From an uncultured Clostridia bacterium (GTDB lineage: Bacteria; Bacillota; Clostridia; Oscillospirales; Ruminococcaceae): a stretch of DNA of 6,172 bases. The stretch is from positions 1 to 6,172 of the forward strand of contig CANCXY010000201.1 of the NCBI GenBank assembly GCA_947381875.1, in the 5' to 3' direction. Each line of letters begins with the position of its first letter. The stretch's first letter is position 1. The notes under the pieces were generated by a model, which did not search any database, was not told the DNA's origin, and saw nothing but the letters and a program-made list of their open reading frames with translations. Below are positions 4,992 to 6,172 of this stretch, in pieces. A program made the translations under genes and the position numbers.

Positions 4992-5996
4992 TCATATGGG
5001 GAGGTACGGCCTGTCCTGGTCGCCGTCAGCTTTGAACATGGTGAAATGTTCCATTCCCCCGGCGGCAAAATAGTAATCCGTATTCTCCCGCACCAAAGGT
5101 GCGAGGTAGTTGGGCAGAATATTGGCGTCGCCTTTGCGCCGTTCGCTGAAGCCCGCCGCCGCCATGATCTCCGCCGGGACACCTGCGCAGTAGCAGTCGG
5201 CGTATTCCGCCCCGCTTTCCGCTATCAGCCGGTCGACAGCCCCGCCCAGGTGCGCGAACGCCTCCGGCGCGCCCGTATAGTCCGCGATGCGCAGTACATG
5301 CGTACCCTCAACCGGGATTGTGCGCGTCACTAAAAGCCCTGTCACCGCGCCGCCCTCCCGTACGCCCCAGACATCATATCGCTGGTGCGGATAGTGGAAA
5401 TAGCGCCGTGTCAGATACCATACATCCTTATAGGGCCGCCGCGCCGGATTGGGCACATACCCGCACGCGCGCAGCGCCGTTTCATCCGGCAGGGGGACAA
5501 GCTCCGCTGATCCGCCCGCAGGCAGTATTTCCTTGTGCGCGATCTGCGCCACCATATACGACGCCCTGTCCGCCAGCCGGTAGAAATGCCCCATACGCTG
5601 CGCCGTATAGCCCAAAAACTGATATAATGGGCGCACCTTGGGCCGGATATTGTTGCACGCGGAAAACCGCGCCCCGGCCAGGCGCGGCAGAGCGCCCAAC
5701 AGCTCCATGCCGCACCCGCTGTGCGCCTTGTCCGCGCACCAGATCGAAACCCAGATATCCGGCGTTTCGCACGCGTTCGCGCGGATATACCCCGCCACAG
5801 CGGCAATCGCGCCGTCCTGTTCGGCCACGGCAAACTGTAGCGGCCCATCTTCGCCGAAGGGACGGTAATAGAACGAGAACCACTCCGGCACATGCACCAA
5901 CGGATGGGGTTCCCCCCAGTGCGCGTCGAGGAACGCGATAACAGCGCCAGCATCGTCCGCTCTTGCGTGGCGCAGGGCCGGGGAGTGCCCCGTCAT
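4992..5996 (-). CDS. GNAT-like acyltransferase of surface-glycan biosynthesis type
   Basis: A 334-aa protein resembling a family of GNAT-fold proteins found in polysaccharide gene clusters. The N-terminal half (about 5-140) shows the GNAT pattern: LRHARADDAGAVIAFLDAHW, the strand FAVAEQDGAIAAVAGYI, a GMELLGALPRL helix and PLYQFLGY near the end of the fold. The C-terminal half (about 200-320) resembles a second GNAT-like domain with YDVWGVREGGAVTGLLVTR, VLRIADYTG, AEYADCYCAG and ILPNYLAPLV. Such proteins are thought to acylate sugar nucleotides or glycans, probably using an acyl-ACP or acyl-CoA donor; the substrate cannot be deduced here. The start at 5996 has GGAGGG upstream, and its ATGA overlaps the ACP stop, implying translational coupling. 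No convincing terminator follows; a CTTGC/GCAAG hairpin downstream is weak. Confidence 0.8.
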   Translation of the reverse strand: MTGHSPALRHARADDAGAVIAFLDAHWGEPHPLVHVPEWFSFYYRPFGEDGPLQFAVAEQDGAIAAVAGYIRANACETPDIWVSIWCADKAHSGCGMELLGALPRLAGARFSACNNIRPKVRPLYQFLGYTAQRMGHFYRLADRASYMVAQIAHKEILPAGGSAELVPLPDETALRACGYVPNPARRPYKDVWYLTRRYFHYPHQRYDVWGVREGGAVTGLLVTRTIPVEGTHVLRIADYTGAPEAFAHLGGAVDRLIAESGAEYADCYCAGVPAEIMAAAGFSERRKGDANILPNYLAPLVRENTDYYFAAGGMEHFTMFKADGDQDRPYLPI

Positions 5997-6172
5997 GATT
6001 TGCCCTCCAAAGCCCGCTGCACCAGCGCGGCCATATCGCCTACTGAAACGACGCCGCGCACGTCCTCCAATGTGAACTTCACGCCAAAGCGCTCCTCGGC
6101 GGCTGTCAGCAGATTGATCTGTTCGAGGCTGTCCCACTCCTCAATGTCCTCCTGGGTGGTACCGGCGGAAAT
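5993..6172 (-). CDS. Acyl carrier protein, C-terminal part, runs off window
   Basis: The last 59 codons of an acyl carrier protein. EEWDSLEQINLL carries the Ser (visible residue 15) in the DSL motif to which 4'-phosphopantetheine is attached. AAEERFGVKFTLEDV and the final helix, SVGDMAALVQRAL, follow in the normal order. About 20 N-terminal residues lie outside the window. The stop shares ATGA with the start of the acyltransferase, so the two are coupled in one operon. It looks like a pathway-specific ACP (EEWDSLEQ rather than the fatty-acid-synthesis LGADSLD), probably delivering an acyl or aminoacyl group for surface-glycan or specialised metabolite assembly. Upstream partners are not visible. 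Confidence 0.9.
   Translation of the reverse strand: MSAGTTQEDIEEWDSLEQINLLTAAEERFGVKFTLEDVRGVVSVGDMAALVQRALEGKS

Noticed and set aside
5318..5941. 207-codon Pro/Arg-rich plus-strand frame
   Set aside because: Composition typical of a shadow opposite a GC-rich gene (the acyltransferase).

Overview
The window looks like chromosomal DNA of an anaerobic, probably spore-forming Bacillota species (Clostridia, gut type). The reasons are AGGAGG-type ribosome binding sites, a clostridial-style large serine recombinase, an Rpn-family remnant, and a truncated gene of the clostridial SpoIID-like/peptidoglycan-binding family. Two compartments meet near position 3363. The left half is mobile DNA with AT-rich intergenic stretches. 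The right half is visibly GC-richer chromosomal sequence whose genes all lie on the minus strand.

Left compartment (1 to about 3363). It opens with the 5' half of an IS110-family element on the minus strand: a transposase N-terminus (1-547) and a long non-coding left end (548 to about 804) that folds like a bridge RNA. The IS sits inside an Rpn-family PD-(D/E)XK nuclease gene, of which only a frameshifted C-terminal remnant survives (805-1233), followed by that gene's own terminator. Next come a 42-codon ORF with its own terminator (1379-1587), a promoter, and a complete 525-aa large serine recombinase (1737-3314). Thirty-seven bases after the recombinase stop is a perfect 10+10 bp dyad with a 4-bp centre, interpreted as attR, the right end of the element the recombinase mobilises. 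The left end lies outside the window.

Right compartment (about 3364-6172). The host reading frame entering the dyad is the N-terminal 201 codons of a SpoIID-like/peptidoglycan-binding protein, cut after the conserved YPTW motif and closed by two element-derived codons and a stop. Further right are an SGNH/GDSL hydrolase with its own terminator, a pair of 23-bp GC-rich repeats exactly 50 bp apart, and the end of a surface-glycan-type operon: a two-domain GNAT-like acyltransferase whose start overlaps the stop of an acyl carrier protein gene that runs off the window.

Two points deserve most attention. First, a serine-recombinase element interrupts a gene apparently linked to spore or cell-wall function, resembling skin-type intervening elements that excise to restore sporulation genes. 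Second, the predicted target-binding loop of the IS110 bridge RNA matches the sequence flanking the insertion, and with its other guide it predicts the missing codons of the interrupted Rpn gene.
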